Assembly: GCF_035944355.1 (NCBI RefSeq)
Contig: NZ_DASZBH010000004.1
Coordinates: 62,001 to 126,000, forward strand
From: Frateuria_A sp035944355
Lineage (GTDB): Bacteria > Pseudomonadota > Gammaproteobacteria > Xanthomonadales > Rhodanobacteraceae
Length of the DNA stretch: 64,000 nt
Direction of reading: 5' to 3'
Made by a program: the position numbers and the translations under genes. Of the stretch, positions 25,824-33,992 are shown piece by piece; positions within the stretch are counted from its first letter, which is position 1, and each line of letters opens with the position of its first letter. The notes below the pieces were generated by a model, which was not told the origin of the DNA, ran no database searches, and saw nothing but the letters and a program-made list of their open reading frames with translations.

Positions 25824-26575
25824 GGCTGCTGCTGGATCTGGGCAACACGCGGCTGAAGTGGGCGCTGGAAGATGCCGGCCGCTGGTTCGCCGATGGCGCG
25901 GCCGCGTGGAGCGAGGACCTCGCGTTGCTCGGCGCCACCTGGCAGGCGCTGCCGAAGCCGGCCGCGGCGTTCGGCGCATCGGTGGTCGACGATGCGCGCG
26001 AGCAGGCGGCCGCCGCGCAGGTGCGCGCCCTGTTCGGGCTGGACGTCGTCTGGCTGCGCACGCCCGTAGCTGCGTGCGGTGTGCGCAATGCGTATCCCGA
26101 GCCGGCACGGCTGGGCGTGGATCGCTTTCTCGCGATGGTCGCCGCACGCGCTGCCGGCTCGGGCGACTGCGTGCTGGTCGGCGTAGGCACGGCGCTGACG
26201 CTGGACGCCCTCGCCGCCGACGGCCAGCATCTGGGCGGCCTGATCGCGCCGGGCCCGCGGCTGATGCAGCAGTCGCTGCTCGGCGCCACCGCGCAGGTGC
26301 GCCCGCGCAACGACGGCGTGCTGGTGGACTCGGCGGACAACACCGCCGACGCGGTGGTCTCCGGCTGCTGGCAGGCCGCCGCCGCGCTGGTCGAACGCTT
26401 CGTGGCACGCATGGCGCCACGCCTTGGCGGCACGCCCGCGGTGCGCCTGGACGGCGGCGACGCGGCCGGCCTGGCGCCCCTGCTCGACCTGCCCGCGAGC
26501 CTGGTCGAACACGGCGTGCTGCATGGCCTGGCGGTGTGGGTGCAGACACAATCGGGGGCCGCGTCCGGCCATTAG
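25820..26575 (+). CDS. coaX: Type III pantothenate kinase
   Basis: 251-aa CoaX. The ASKHA-fold phosphate-binding start MRLLLDLGNTRLKWAL, the ribose/pantothenate segment PARLGVDRFLAMVAA, GVGTALTLDAL and the GGLIAPGPRLM turn are all present. It phosphorylates pantothenate in the first step of coenzyme A synthesis; type III enzymes need a monovalent cation and are not inhibited by CoA. Coupled to birA by ATGA overlap. Confidence 0.93.
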   Translation: MRLLLDLGNTRLKWALEDAGRWFADGAAAWSEDLALLGATWQALPKPAAAFGASVVDDAREQAAAAQVRALFGLDVVWLRTPVAACGVRNAYPEPARLGVDRFLAMVAARAAGSGDCVLVGVGTALTLDALAADGQHLGGLIAPGPRLMQQSLLGATAQVRPRNDGVLVDSADNTADAVVSGCWQAAAALVERFVARMAPRLGGTPAVRLDGGDAAGLAPLLDLPASLVEHGVLHGLAVWVQTQSGAASGH

Positions 26576-26601
26576 AATGACCCTGTCCAATGGGGGTCTC
26601 G

Positions 26602-27276
26602 ATGTTCCTGCGCCTGCTCTTCGTCCTGCTGATCGCGCTCAATATCGCTGTGGGCGCCTGGCTGCTGCTCGGCCAGGACGATGCGCACGGGCGCAGCATC
26701 GCCGATCCGGGCGTGCCGGTGCTGCACCTGTTGTCCGAACAGACCGCGATGGCTGCCGGCGCAGGCAGTACGCCGGCGCCGCCCGCGACGGCGCCCGCGG
26801 CGGCCAGCATCTCCGCGCCGGAAACCCGCTGCCTGGCGATCGGCCCCTTCGCGACGCCGCAGGATCTGCGCAACGCGCGCGCCGCGCTGGCCGCGGCCGG
26901 TACGCGCATGCGCTCGCGTCAGGAACACACCACCGAGGCCCGCGGCTGGTGGGTCTATCTGCCGGCACCGGGCACCCGCGCGCAGGCGCTCGCACTGGCG
27001 CGGCGGCTGGATACCGCGCACGTCGGCGACTATTACGTGATGAGTTCGGGCGACCAGTCCAACGCGATTTCGCTGGGCTTGTTCAAGGATCCCGCCAACG
27101 CGCGCAAGCGCCGCGACGAAGTGGCCTCGGCCGGTTTCGCCGCGCAGATCCAGGAACGCACCGAGCAGGTGCCCGAGTACTGGCTGGACCTGGTGGTCGC
27201 CGACGGCGCCAACTTCGACTGGCGCGGCCGCGTACGCGGCGCCGGGGTCAGTTCGCACAGCGCCACCTGCTTCTGA
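26602..27276 (+). CDS. SPOR-domain membrane protein
   Basis: 224-aa protein with one N-terminal membrane helix (MFLRLLFVLLIALNIAVGAW), an alanine/proline-rich linker and a C-terminal SPOR-like region (CLAIGPFATPQDLRNARAAL, then ISLGLFKDPANARKRRDEV). SPOR domains bind denuded septal peptidoglycan. The ATG at 26602 is preceded by GGGGGT; an ATG four codons earlier (26590) is also open. It follows coaX by 26 bases and belongs to the same unit. Confidence 0.78.
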   Translation: MFLRLLFVLLIALNIAVGAWLLLGQDDAHGRSIADPGVPVLHLLSEQTAMAAGAGSTPAPPATAPAAASISAPETRCLAIGPFATPQDLRNARAALAAAGTRMRSRQEHTTEARGWWVYLPAPGTRAQALALARRLDTAHVGDYYVMSSGDQSNAISLGLFKDPANARKRRDEVASAGFAAQIQERTEQVPEYWLDLVVADGANFDWRGRVRGAGVSSHSATCF

Positions 27277-27360
27277 GCGCACGACTTTGGGGAGGCCCGA
27301 GCGCTGAGGCGCCCTTCCAGCGCACCCGCATCCCGCCTGCTAGACTTTCTGCTCTTCCAC

Positions 27361-27433
27361 GCCGGCATAGCTCAGTTGGTAGAGCAACTGATTTGTAATC
27401 AGTAGGTCGCGGGTTCGATTCCTGCTGCCGGCA
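27361..27433 (+). tRNA. tRNA-Thr (anticodon TGT)
   Basis: A complete cloverleaf: acceptor GCCGGCA pairs with TGCCGGC plus discriminator A. The D-arm reads AGCTCAGTTGGTAGAGC, the anticodon stem CTGA/TCAG encloses loop TTTGTAA with anticodon TGT (27394-27396), and the T-arm holds GGTTCGATTCC. CCA is encoded at 27434-27436. Confidence 0.97.
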
Positions 27434-27488
27434 CCAGCCAAGCGGTGCGCGCCAGCGCGCGCAGGCGCCCATCGACGGACGAGGCAGC

Positions 27489-28406
27489 ATGAGCGGCACG
27501 CAGACAGTGAGCTTGATCGGTGCACCTACCGACATCGGCGCCGGCCACCGCGGCGCCTCGATGGGACCCGAAGCGCTGCGCGTGGCGCGCTTGGCCGAAA
27601 AACTCGGCGCGCGCGGCCTGCAGGTGATCGACCGCGGCAACCTGCAGGGGCCGCTCAATCCCTGGCTGCCGCCGGAGGAGGGCTACCGCCACCTGGACGA
27701 GGTGGCGACCTGGAACATGGCCGTGCACACCGCCGTGCGCCAGGAACTGCAGGCCGGGCGCATCCCGGTGCTGCTCGGCGGCGACCACTCCCTGGCGATC
27801 GGCTCGATTTCCGCCGTGGCCGACCATTGCCGGGATACCGGCAAACAGCTGCGCGTGCTCTGGCTGGACGCCCATGCCGACTTCAATACCGCCCAGGCCA
27901 CGCCGTCGGGCAACATCCACGGCATGCCGGTGGCCTGCCTGTGCGGCAACGGCCCGGACCGGCTCACCGGCATCGGCAACCACACGCCCGCCACTTCGCC
28001 GCACGTGTTCCGCCAGATCGGCATCCGCTCGGTCGACGAAGGCGAGAAGAAGCTGGTGCGCGAGGCCGGCATGCAGATCGTCGACATGCGCCACATCGAC
28101 GAAATCGGCATGAAGCGCGCGATGGAAGAAGCGCTCGCCGACGTCGACGAGAACACCCACCTGCACGTGAGCTTCGACGTCGATTTCCTCGATCCGTCGA
28201 TCGCCCCGGGCGTGGGCACCACCGTGCGCGGCGGCCCGACCTACCGCGAGGCGCAGCTGTGCATGGAAATGATCGCCGACACCGGCCGCCTGGGTTCGCT
28301 GGACATCGTCGAGCTCAACCCCGCTTACGACAAGCGCAACCAGACCGCCAAGCTGGCGGTGGACCTGGTCGAGTCGCTGTTCGGCAAGTCCACGCTGATC
28401 CGCTGA
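27489..28406 (+). CDS. rocF: Arginase
   Basis: 305-aa ureohydrolase that splits arginine into ornithine and urea. Manganese ligands are in the expected motifs: GGDHSLAIGS, WLDAHADFNT and SFDVDFLDPSIAPGVGT. The length matches RocF-type arginases rather than agmatinases. It stands alone 50 bases after tRNA-Thr. No urease or ornithine catabolic gene is adjacent. Confidence 0.93.
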   Translation: MSGTQTVSLIGAPTDIGAGHRGASMGPEALRVARLAEKLGARGLQVIDRGNLQGPLNPWLPPEEGYRHLDEVATWNMAVHTAVRQELQAGRIPVLLGGDHSLAIGSISAVADHCRDTGKQLRVLWLDAHADFNTAQATPSGNIHGMPVACLCGNGPDRLTGIGNHTPATSPHVFRQIGIRSVDEGEKKLVREAGMQIVDMRHIDEIGMKRAMEEALADVDENTHLHVSFDVDFLDPSIAPGVGTTVRGGPTYREAQLCMEMIADTGRLGSLDIVELNPAYDKRNQTAKLAVDLVESLFGKSTLIR

Positions 28407-28512
28407 CGCCGGCTGCGGCGCAACAGCGCAATCCACCGCGGCGCGTCCGCAGCGCCTATCATGGCGGGCTGGCGGCGCCTGCCGCGCGTTTCTCTTGCCA
28501 TCATCCCTCGCC

Positions 28513-29871
28513 ATGACCCGAACCCGCGTCCTCACCGGCATCACCACCACCGGCACGCCCCACCTGGGCAACTACGCCGGCGCCATCCGTCCCGCGATCG
28601 CCGCCAGCCGGCGCGAGGACGTGGATGCGTTCTTCTTCATGGCCGACTACCACGCGCTGATCAAGGCGGACGATCCCGCGCGCATCGCGCGCTCGCGGCT
28701 GGAGATCGCGGCGAGCTGGCTGGCCTGCGGGCTGGATCCGCAGCGGGTGACGTTCTACCGCCAGTCCGACGTCCCCGAGATCCCCGAGCTCTGCTGGCTG
28801 CTCACCTGCGTCACCGCCAAGGGCCTGCTCAACCGCGCCCATGCCTACAAGGCGGCGGTGGACAAGAACGTGGAAACCGGCGAGGACCCGGACGCCGGCG
28901 TCACCGCGGGCCTGTACATGTACCCGGTGCTGATGGCCGCCGACATCCTCGCCTTCGACGCGCACAAGGTGCCGGTCGGCCGCGACCAGATCCAGCACCT
29001 GGAGATGGCGCGCGACATCGCGCAGCGTTTCAATCACATCTACGGCAAGGACTTCTTCGTGCTGCCGGAGGTGCAGATCGAGGAGCAGGTGGCCACGCTG
29101 CCCGGCCTGGACGGGCGCAAGATGTCCAAGAGCTACGACAACACCATCCCGCTCTTCAGTGGCGGCAAGAAGGCTCTGCGCGAGTCGGTGATGCGCATCG
29201 TCACCGATTCGCGTCTGCCTGGCGAGCCGAAGGATCCGGACGATGCCTCGCTGTTCACGCTCTACCGGGCCTTTGCCAGCGAGGCGCAGACCGCGGCGTT
29301 CCGCCGCGCGCTGGAAGCGGGCCTGGCCTGGGGTGAGGCCAAGCAGGCGCTGTTCGACCTCCTGGAAGGACAGATCGCGCCTATGCGCGAGCGCTACGAG
29401 GCGCTGATCGCGCAGCCCGCGCACATCGAGGAGATCCTGCACGAAGGCGCCCGCAAGGCGCGTGCCATCGCTACGCCGAAGCTGGCGATGCTGCGCCAGG
29501 CCGTGGGCCTGGGCAGCCATGCGCCCGCGGGTGCGGTGAGCGCGGCCAGGCCGCCTGCCGAGAAGACCCCGCGGCTGGCCAGCTTCCGCGACGAGCAGGG
29601 CCGCTTCCGCTTCCGTCTGTTCGCCGGCGACGGCGAGGAACTGCTGCTCTCGCGCGCCTTCGACGACCCCAAGGCCGCGGGGGCCGCGCAGAAGCGTGTG
29701 AAGCAGCTGGGCGCCGCGGCGGCCGTGGTGCAGCTCACGCCGACCGCGCTGCTGCTGGAGCTCGACGGCGAACCGGTGGGCAGCACGCCCGAGTACGCCG
29801 ACGGGCAGGCGCGCGACCAGGCGCTGGAGCGGCTGCGCACGGCGCTCGATCAGCTTGCCGGCGCGGCCTGA
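28513..29871 (+). CDS. trpS: Tryptophanyl-tRNA synthetase with C-terminal extension
   Basis: 452-aa class I synthetase. The HIGH-type motif is TPHLGNYAGAI and the KMSKS loop is LDGRKMSKSYDN; the catalytic and helical domains end near residue 335. About 115 further residues follow, with a separate small domain (FRFRLFAGDGEELLLSRAFD, then AGAAQKRVKQLGAAAAVVQL) resembling YegP-type beta modules. Most TrpS proteins (about 330 aa) lack this. The start is ATG at 28513; an upstream in-frame TTG is less likely. Confidence 0.93.
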   Translation: MTRTRVLTGITTTGTPHLGNYAGAIRPAIAASRREDVDAFFFMADYHALIKADDPARIARSRLEIAASWLACGLDPQRVTFYRQSDVPEIPELCWLLTCVTAKGLLNRAHAYKAAVDKNVETGEDPDAGVTAGLYMYPVLMAADILAFDAHKVPVGRDQIQHLEMARDIAQRFNHIYGKDFFVLPEVQIEEQVATLPGLDGRKMSKSYDNTIPLFSGGKKALRESVMRIVTDSRLPGEPKDPDDASLFTLYRAFASEAQTAAFRRALEAGLAWGEAKQALFDLLEGQIAPMRERYEALIAQPAHIEEILHEGARKARAIATPKLAMLRQAVGLGSHAPAGAVSAARPPAEKTPRLASFRDEQGRFRFRLFAGDGEELLLSRAFDDPKAAGAAQKRVKQLGAAAAVVQLTPTALLLELDGEPVGSTPEYADGQARDQALERLRTALDQLAGAA

Positions 29872-29884
29872 GGGACCGTCCCCG

Positions 29885-30214
29885 ATGCTCCGTTATCTGG
29901 CACTGCTGCTGCTCGCGCCCTGGTTGCTGATCCTGGGCTGGGCCTATTTCGCCTACCCCAAGAGCCTGCCGCGCACCGCCGCGCGTCGGCTGTTCGACTG
30001 GGTCGCCCTGCTGCTGGCCGCCGTCGCCGCCGCGATGTGCGCCGCCTACGGTTTCGAATCGGCGCCGCCGCCGCAGGTGGGTGCCTTTGGCCGCGCCAGT
30101 GGCGCGATCTGGCAGCAGGTCTTGCCTGCGCTGCTCGGCTACGGCGCCTGCGTCGCCGTGCTCGCGGCGGCGATGCTCCTGCGCCGCCTGCTGTGGCGCC
30201 GCGCGCGCCGGTGA
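29885..30214 (+). CDS. Small inner-membrane protein
   Basis: 109-aa hydrophobic protein with three predicted membrane helices (about 5-22, 38-58 and 75-100) and a basic C-terminus (RRLLWRRARR). No family is recognised. It begins 13 bases after trpS and ends 8 bases before the next gene, so the three are probably co-transcribed. Confidence 0.6.
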   Translation: MLRYLALLLLAPWLLILGWAYFAYPKSLPRTAARRLFDWVALLLAAVAAAMCAAYGFESAPPPQVGAFGRASGAIWQQVLPALLGYGACVAVLAAAMLLRRLLWRRARR

Positions 30215-30222
30215 GCTGCTCC

Positions 30223-30861
30223 ATGTCCTACGACCCGCAAACCCTGCTGCTGCAGCTGTTCGAACGCCATGACGTGGCTCTGGAACCGGACGAGGACTGG
30301 CTGCTGACCGACGGCGACTTTCCCGCGGTGCGCGCGCACTGGCAGGACGGCTCGGCGGGCCAGCCCGGCCGGCTGGACATCGACCTGGTGCTGGATGAGG
30401 AACGCCAGATCGAACTGAGCTACGCCGGCAACGGTCCCGGCCAGGCCGGCTGCCGCGATGCCCTCGAGCGCTTCGCCGCCGGCGACTTGGCCGTGCTGCT
30501 GGCCGCCTGCTGGTACGTCACCGACGATCGCAAGCTGGACCTGGCGCAATGGGAACTGGGCCTGCGCAGCTGGGATGCCTTCATCGGTCGGCTGCAAGTG
30601 GATGGCGCCGAGGCCGCCGGCCTGCCGGACGTCCGCGGCGCCATCGTCGAGGCGCTGAAGCGCGAGTCGCTGGTGCCGCGCATGCACTGGGTGCGGCTGT
30701 TCCTGCGCCGCGCGGCCGAAGGCACGCTGGCGGTCGAGACGCTGCTGGACAACGAGCCCTGGCCGGGCGGCGACCGCGCGCTGGCCGCGCTTCCCTGGCC
30801 GGCCGGCATGCAGGACTACAGCGTGCGCAGCCTGCTGGTGCTGGACCTGCGCGACTACTGA
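30223..30861 (+). CDS. Hypothetical cytoplasmic protein, 212 aa
   Basis: Begins MSYDPQTLLLQLFERHDVAL. It is acidic and soluble, with no signal peptide or known motif; a central region reads LDIDLVLDEERQIELSYAGN. It is an open frame with strong coding bias, following the small membrane protein closely. I do not recognise a function. Confidence 0.6.
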   Translation: MSYDPQTLLLQLFERHDVALEPDEDWLLTDGDFPAVRAHWQDGSAGQPGRLDIDLVLDEERQIELSYAGNGPGQAGCRDALERFAAGDLAVLLAACWYVTDDRKLDLAQWELGLRSWDAFIGRLQVDGAEAAGLPDVRGAIVEALKRESLVPRMHWVRLFLRRAAEGTLAVETLLDNEPWPGGDRALAALPWPAGMQDYSVRSLLVLDLRDY

Positions 30862-30943
30862 TCGGTCGACCGCCGGCCGGCGAATCGCGCTCTGCTTCCC
30901 GGGCACGGCCAGCGACGGCGCCTGCGTCGGTCGCGCCTCTGCG

Positions 30944-31327
30944 TCAGTCCCAGCGGTTTACGTGGGGCCCGAAACGTTCGCGCTGCTTCTTCACGACGCA
31001 GAAGCGGTGGCCGGTGGGCGCCTGCATCACCCACCAGCGCTCCTTGACGTAGGCGATCGCGTGGGCGCCGAGCGCCTGCAGGCGGGCGACTTCGGCGTCG
31101 AGATCATCGGTTTCGATGTCCAGGTGCACGCGGCTTTCGTGATCGACCTTCTGCAGCAGGACGATCGGTTCGTCCTGCGCAGTGGCGAGGGCGGCGTAGC
31201 GGCCGTCACCGTCCTGGTCGGCATCCTCGACCGGCTTGCCCAGCGCGGCGCTCCAGAAGCGGATCGCCGGTTCCAGGTCGTCGAGCTGGCAGTCGAGCAC
31301 GATGGTGCTCAGGCGGCTGTGGTGCAT
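30944..31327 (-). CDS. VOC-family (glyoxalase-like) protein
   Basis: 127-aa protein of the vicinal oxygen chelate fold: strand-helix modules TIVLDCQLDDLEPAIRFWSA and VHLDIETDDLDAEVARLQAL, then YVKERWWVMQAPTGHRFCVV. A GGGAGG site lies 4 bases before the ATG at 31327. VOC proteins bind a metal and act as lyases, dioxygenases or resistance proteins; the substrate is not evident here. It is convergent with the preceding gene. Confidence 0.8.
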   Translation of the reverse strand: MHHSRLSTIVLDCQLDDLEPAIRFWSAALGKPVEDADQDGDGRYAALATAQDEPIVLLQKVDHESRVHLDIETDDLDAEVARLQALGAHAIAYVKERWWVMQAPTGHRFCVVKKQRERFGPHVNRWD

Positions 31328-31379
31328 GGGGCCTCCCTGTGGGCAGGAATCCCAAGCCTGCGCGCGGGAGCGTGAAAAG

Positions 31380-31407
31380 AAAACGGAGCGCCCGGGCGCT
31401 CCGTTTT
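31380..31407. terminator. Perfect bidirectional terminator hairpin
   Basis: A perfect 28-bp palindrome with arms AAAACGGAGCGCCC and GGGCGCTCCGTTTT. Both strands give a GC stem followed by T residues. It lies between the VOC gene start and the E2 gene end, so it can serve the dehydrogenase operon on the minus strand. Confidence 0.75.
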
Positions 31408-31499
31408 CGTGGGTCTGGAGAGCGAAAGGCCTCCCCCTCTCCCCAGCCCTCTCCCCCGGCAGGGCCGGGGTAGAGGGAGCGGTTGCGGCTAGCCTTGCC

Positions 31500-31520
31500 G
31501 TTCCCCGTTCCCCGTTCCCC
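31500..31520. repeat. Three tandem GTTCCCC heptamers at the E2 stop
   Basis: Three exact GTTCCCC units abut the stop codon of the E2 gene. The same heptamer family recurs at 32923-33000. The flanking 31430-31480 also carries the CCCTCTCCCC-type palindromic repeat seen elsewhere in the window. Confidence 0.8.
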
Positions 31521-31521
31521 G

Positions 31522-32910
31522 TTATTGCGGCAGCGCCAGGTCGTCCAGCAGCGCCTTGAGGAAGCGCGCCGCCTCGCCGCCGGTGGCGGCGCGGTGGTCG
31601 AAGGTGAGGCTGATCGGCATGCGCCGGTGCACCTCGATGCCGCCCATCACGGCGACCACGTCGTGGCTCAACTTGCCGGCGCCGACGATGGCCACGCACG
31701 GCGGCACCACCACCGGAGTGGCATAGCGGCCCGCGAACATCCCGAAGTTCGACAGGCTGATGGTGTAGCCGGAAAGCTCCGACGGCGGGATCGAGCGGTC
31801 CTCCACCTGCGCACGCAGACGCTGGATGCCGGCGCGGATGCCGGCGCCGTCCAGCACGTCGGCGTTGCGCAGGGCCGGCACGAACAGGCCGTCGTCGGTG
31901 TCCACCGCGATGCCGATGTCGACGTGGCGGTGCAGGGTGCGGGTGAGGTTCTTGCCGTCGAACCATGCGTTGAGCGCCGGCACCGCCTTGCAGGCGGCGA
32001 CGATGGCGCGGATCAGGCGCGCGGTGATGTCCTGCTTGCCCAGCCAGGCGTGCAGGTCGGCATCGTCGACCAGCGTGGTCGGCACGACCTGGGCGTGGGC
32101 CTCGGCCATCACGCGGGCCATGTTGCGGCGCACGCCCTTCAGCTGCTCCGGCTGGCCGGTGACGGCCTGCGACGGCGGTGCGGTGCGCACCGGCTTGCCG
32201 GCCAGCGAGACCGGGCCGCGCTGCGGCGCCGGACCGGGCTCGGGCAGCTGCGGCGCCAGGTGGCGGCCGGCCGAGGCCGGCACCGCGCGCGCCGGCGCGC
32301 CGCCGAGCGGGGCGCTGCCGTTGGCGGCGGCGTCCTTGACGTCCTTCATGGTGACCACGCCCTCGGCGCCGGTCGGGCGCACCTTGGCGATGTCCACCTT
32401 GAGCTTCTTGGCCAGCGCGCGCACCGCGGGCACCGCCTTGACGCCGCCGATGCTGGCGGCCTGCTCGACGTGCACGGCGTTGCCGCTGACCATGGCGCCG
32501 ACCACGGTGCCTTCGTCCTCGCGGTCCTTGCCGCCGGTTTCGACTTCACCGCCCTCGTCGGAGGCGACGACCTTGTTGCCGTCGTCCGGCGCCGGACTGC
32601 CGACGCTCTTCTTCGGGCCGTGGTGGTGGCCGGTGGACTCGGCCTCGGCGCGCTGCTTGGCGTTCGGGTCCGGCTCGAAGTCGGCCAGCGCGGCGCCGGT
32701 CTCGATCACGTCGCCGGCGGCGCCGTAGAGCTTGGTCACCTTGCCGGTGTAGGGCGAGGGCACCTCGACCACCGCCTTGGCGGTTTCCATCGAAGCCAGC
32801 GGCGCGTCGAGCTTGATCGTGTCGCCGACCTTCACGTGCCATTCGACGATGGTCGCGTCGGGCAGGCCTTCGCCGAGGTCGGGGAGGTGGAACGTCTTGA
32901 TGTCAGCCAT
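31522..32910 (-). CDS. E2 component (dihydrolipoyl acyltransferase) of a 2-oxoacid dehydrogenase
   Basis: 462-aa E2 protein. The lipoyl domain (1-80) has the lipoylated lysine in SMETAKAVVEVPS; an alanine/proline linker, a peripheral-subunit-binding domain (PAVRALAKKLKVDIAKVRPT) and the catalytic domain follow. The C-terminal catalytic motif reads DHRAATGGEAARF: the histidine is kept, but the Asp of the usual HRxxDG motif is Thr. With E1 it transfers acyl groups to CoA. It is last of three genes, E1-alpha, E1-beta, E2, the order of branched-chain 2-oxoacid dehydrogenase operons. No E3 gene is present here. Confidence 0.85.
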   Translation of the reverse strand: MADIKTFHLPDLGEGLPDATIVEWHVKVGDTIKLDAPLASMETAKAVVEVPSPYTGKVTKLYGAAGDVIETGAALADFEPDPNAKQRAEAESTGHHHGPKKSVGSPAPDDGNKVVASDEGGEVETGGKDREDEGTVVGAMVSGNAVHVEQAASIGGVKAVPAVRALAKKLKVDIAKVRPTGAEGVVTMKDVKDAAANGSAPLGGAPARAVPASAGRHLAPQLPEPGPAPQRGPVSLAGKPVRTAPPSQAVTGQPEQLKGVRRNMARVMAEAHAQVVPTTLVDDADLHAWLGKQDITARLIRAIVAACKAVPALNAWFDGKNLTRTLHRHVDIGIAVDTDDGLFVPALRNADVLDGAGIRAGIQRLRAQVEDRSIPPSELSGYTISLSNFGMFAGRYATPVVVPPCVAIVGAGKLSHDVVAVMGGIEVHRRMPISLTFDHRAATGGEAARFLKALLDDLALPQ

Positions 32911-32922
32911 GGCGTTGTATCC

Positions 32923-33000
32923 GGGAATGGGGAACAGGGAACGGGGAACGGGGTGGGCTACCGGAACGCTGACGTTCCCTGTTCCCTGTTCCCCGTTCCC
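32923..33000. repeat. Inverted arrays of GGGGAAC/GTTCCCC heptamers between E1-beta and E2
   Basis: The left array is built of units GGGAAT, GGGGAAC, AGGGAAC, GGGGAAC (32923-32953). The right array has CGTTCCC, TGTTCCC, TGTTCCC, CGTTCCC (32973-33000). Together they form a roughly 28-bp imperfect hairpin with a 20-base loop inside the operon, just upstream of the E2 start and after the E1-beta stop. Confidence 0.8.
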
Positions 33001-33006
33001 GGCAGT

Positions 33007-33987
33007 TCAAGAAGCGGCCAGCGTGCGCTTGGCCGCCTCGACCACGCGCTCGGTGCTGGGCAGGTACTTCATTTCCAGGCGGAACAGCGGGATGTGCGTG
33101 TCGTAGCCGGTCACGCGCTCGACCGGCGCGAGCAGGTCGAACATGCACTCCTCGGCCAGGCGCGCGGCGATCTCGGCGCCGAAGCCTGCGGTCTTGGGCG
33201 CTTCGTGCACGATCACGCAGCGGCCGGTCTTGGCGACCGACTCGGCGATCGTGTCGAAGTCCAGCGGCGTCAGCGTGGCGACGTCGATGACCTCGGCGCT
33301 GATGCCCTCGGCGGCGAGCGCGTCGGCCGCTTCCAGCGTCTCCTTCACCTGCGCGCCCCAGGTCACCAGGGTCACGTCGGTGCCGTCGCGCAGCACGAAG
33401 CACACGTCCAGCGGCAGCGCCTCGCCGTCGTCCGGAACCTCTTCCTTGTACTGGCGGTAGATGCGCTTGGGTTCGAAGAACATCACCGGATCCGGGTCGC
33501 GGATCGCCGCCAGCAGCAGGCCGTAGGCGCGCGCGGGCGAGGAGGGCAGCACCACGCGCAGGCCCGGGATGTTGGTGAACAGATGCTCGTTCGCCTCGGA
33601 GTGATGCTCCGGCGCACGGATGCCGCCGCCCCACGGCGCGCGCCACACCGCCGGTACCGTGATGCGGCCGCGCGTGCGGTTGCGCAGGCGCGCGGCGTGG
33701 CAGGCGATCTGCTCCATCATCGGGTAGATGAAGCCCTCGAACTGGGCCTCGGCGACCGGCTTCATGCCCTGGGCGGCCAAGCCAACCGTCACACCAGCAA
33801 TGGTCGTCTCGTCCAGCGGCGTGTCGAGCACGCGCAGCTCGCCGAACTTCTCCTGCAGGCCCTGGGTGGCGCGGAACACGCCGCCGTTGACGCCCACGTC
33901 CTCGCCCAGCACGACCACGGACGGGTCGCGCGCCATTTCGTAGGCCAGCGCCTGGGTGACTGCTTCGATAAGGGTGATCTGTGCCAT
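33007..33987 (-). CDS. 2-oxoacid dehydrogenase E1 beta subunit (branched-chain type)
   Basis: 326-aa transketolase-like beta subunit. Typical segments are VVVLGEDVGVNGGVFRATQG, DTPLDETTIAGVTVGLAAQG, EGFIYPMMEQIACHAARLRN, RAPWGGGIRAPEHHSEANE and the C-terminal swivel domain with VTWGAQVKETLEAAD. It forms the heterotetrameric E1 with the alpha subunit, which begins five bases before it on the same strand. Sequence style and gene order favour 3-methyl-2-oxobutanoate dehydrogenase over pyruvate dehydrogenase, but substrate cannot be proved. Confidence 0.88.
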   Translation of the reverse strand: MAQITLIEAVTQALAYEMARDPSVVVLGEDVGVNGGVFRATQGLQEKFGELRVLDTPLDETTIAGVTVGLAAQGMKPVAEAQFEGFIYPMMEQIACHAARLRNRTRGRITVPAVWRAPWGGGIRAPEHHSEANEHLFTNIPGLRVVLPSSPARAYGLLLAAIRDPDPVMFFEPKRIYRQYKEEVPDDGEALPLDVCFVLRDGTDVTLVTWGAQVKETLEAADALAAEGISAEVIDVATLTPLDFDTIAESVAKTGRCVIVHEAPKTAGFGAEIAARLAEECMFDLLAPVERVTGYDTHIPLFRLEMKYLPSTERVVEAAKRTLAAS

Positions 33988-33992
33988 GGTCT

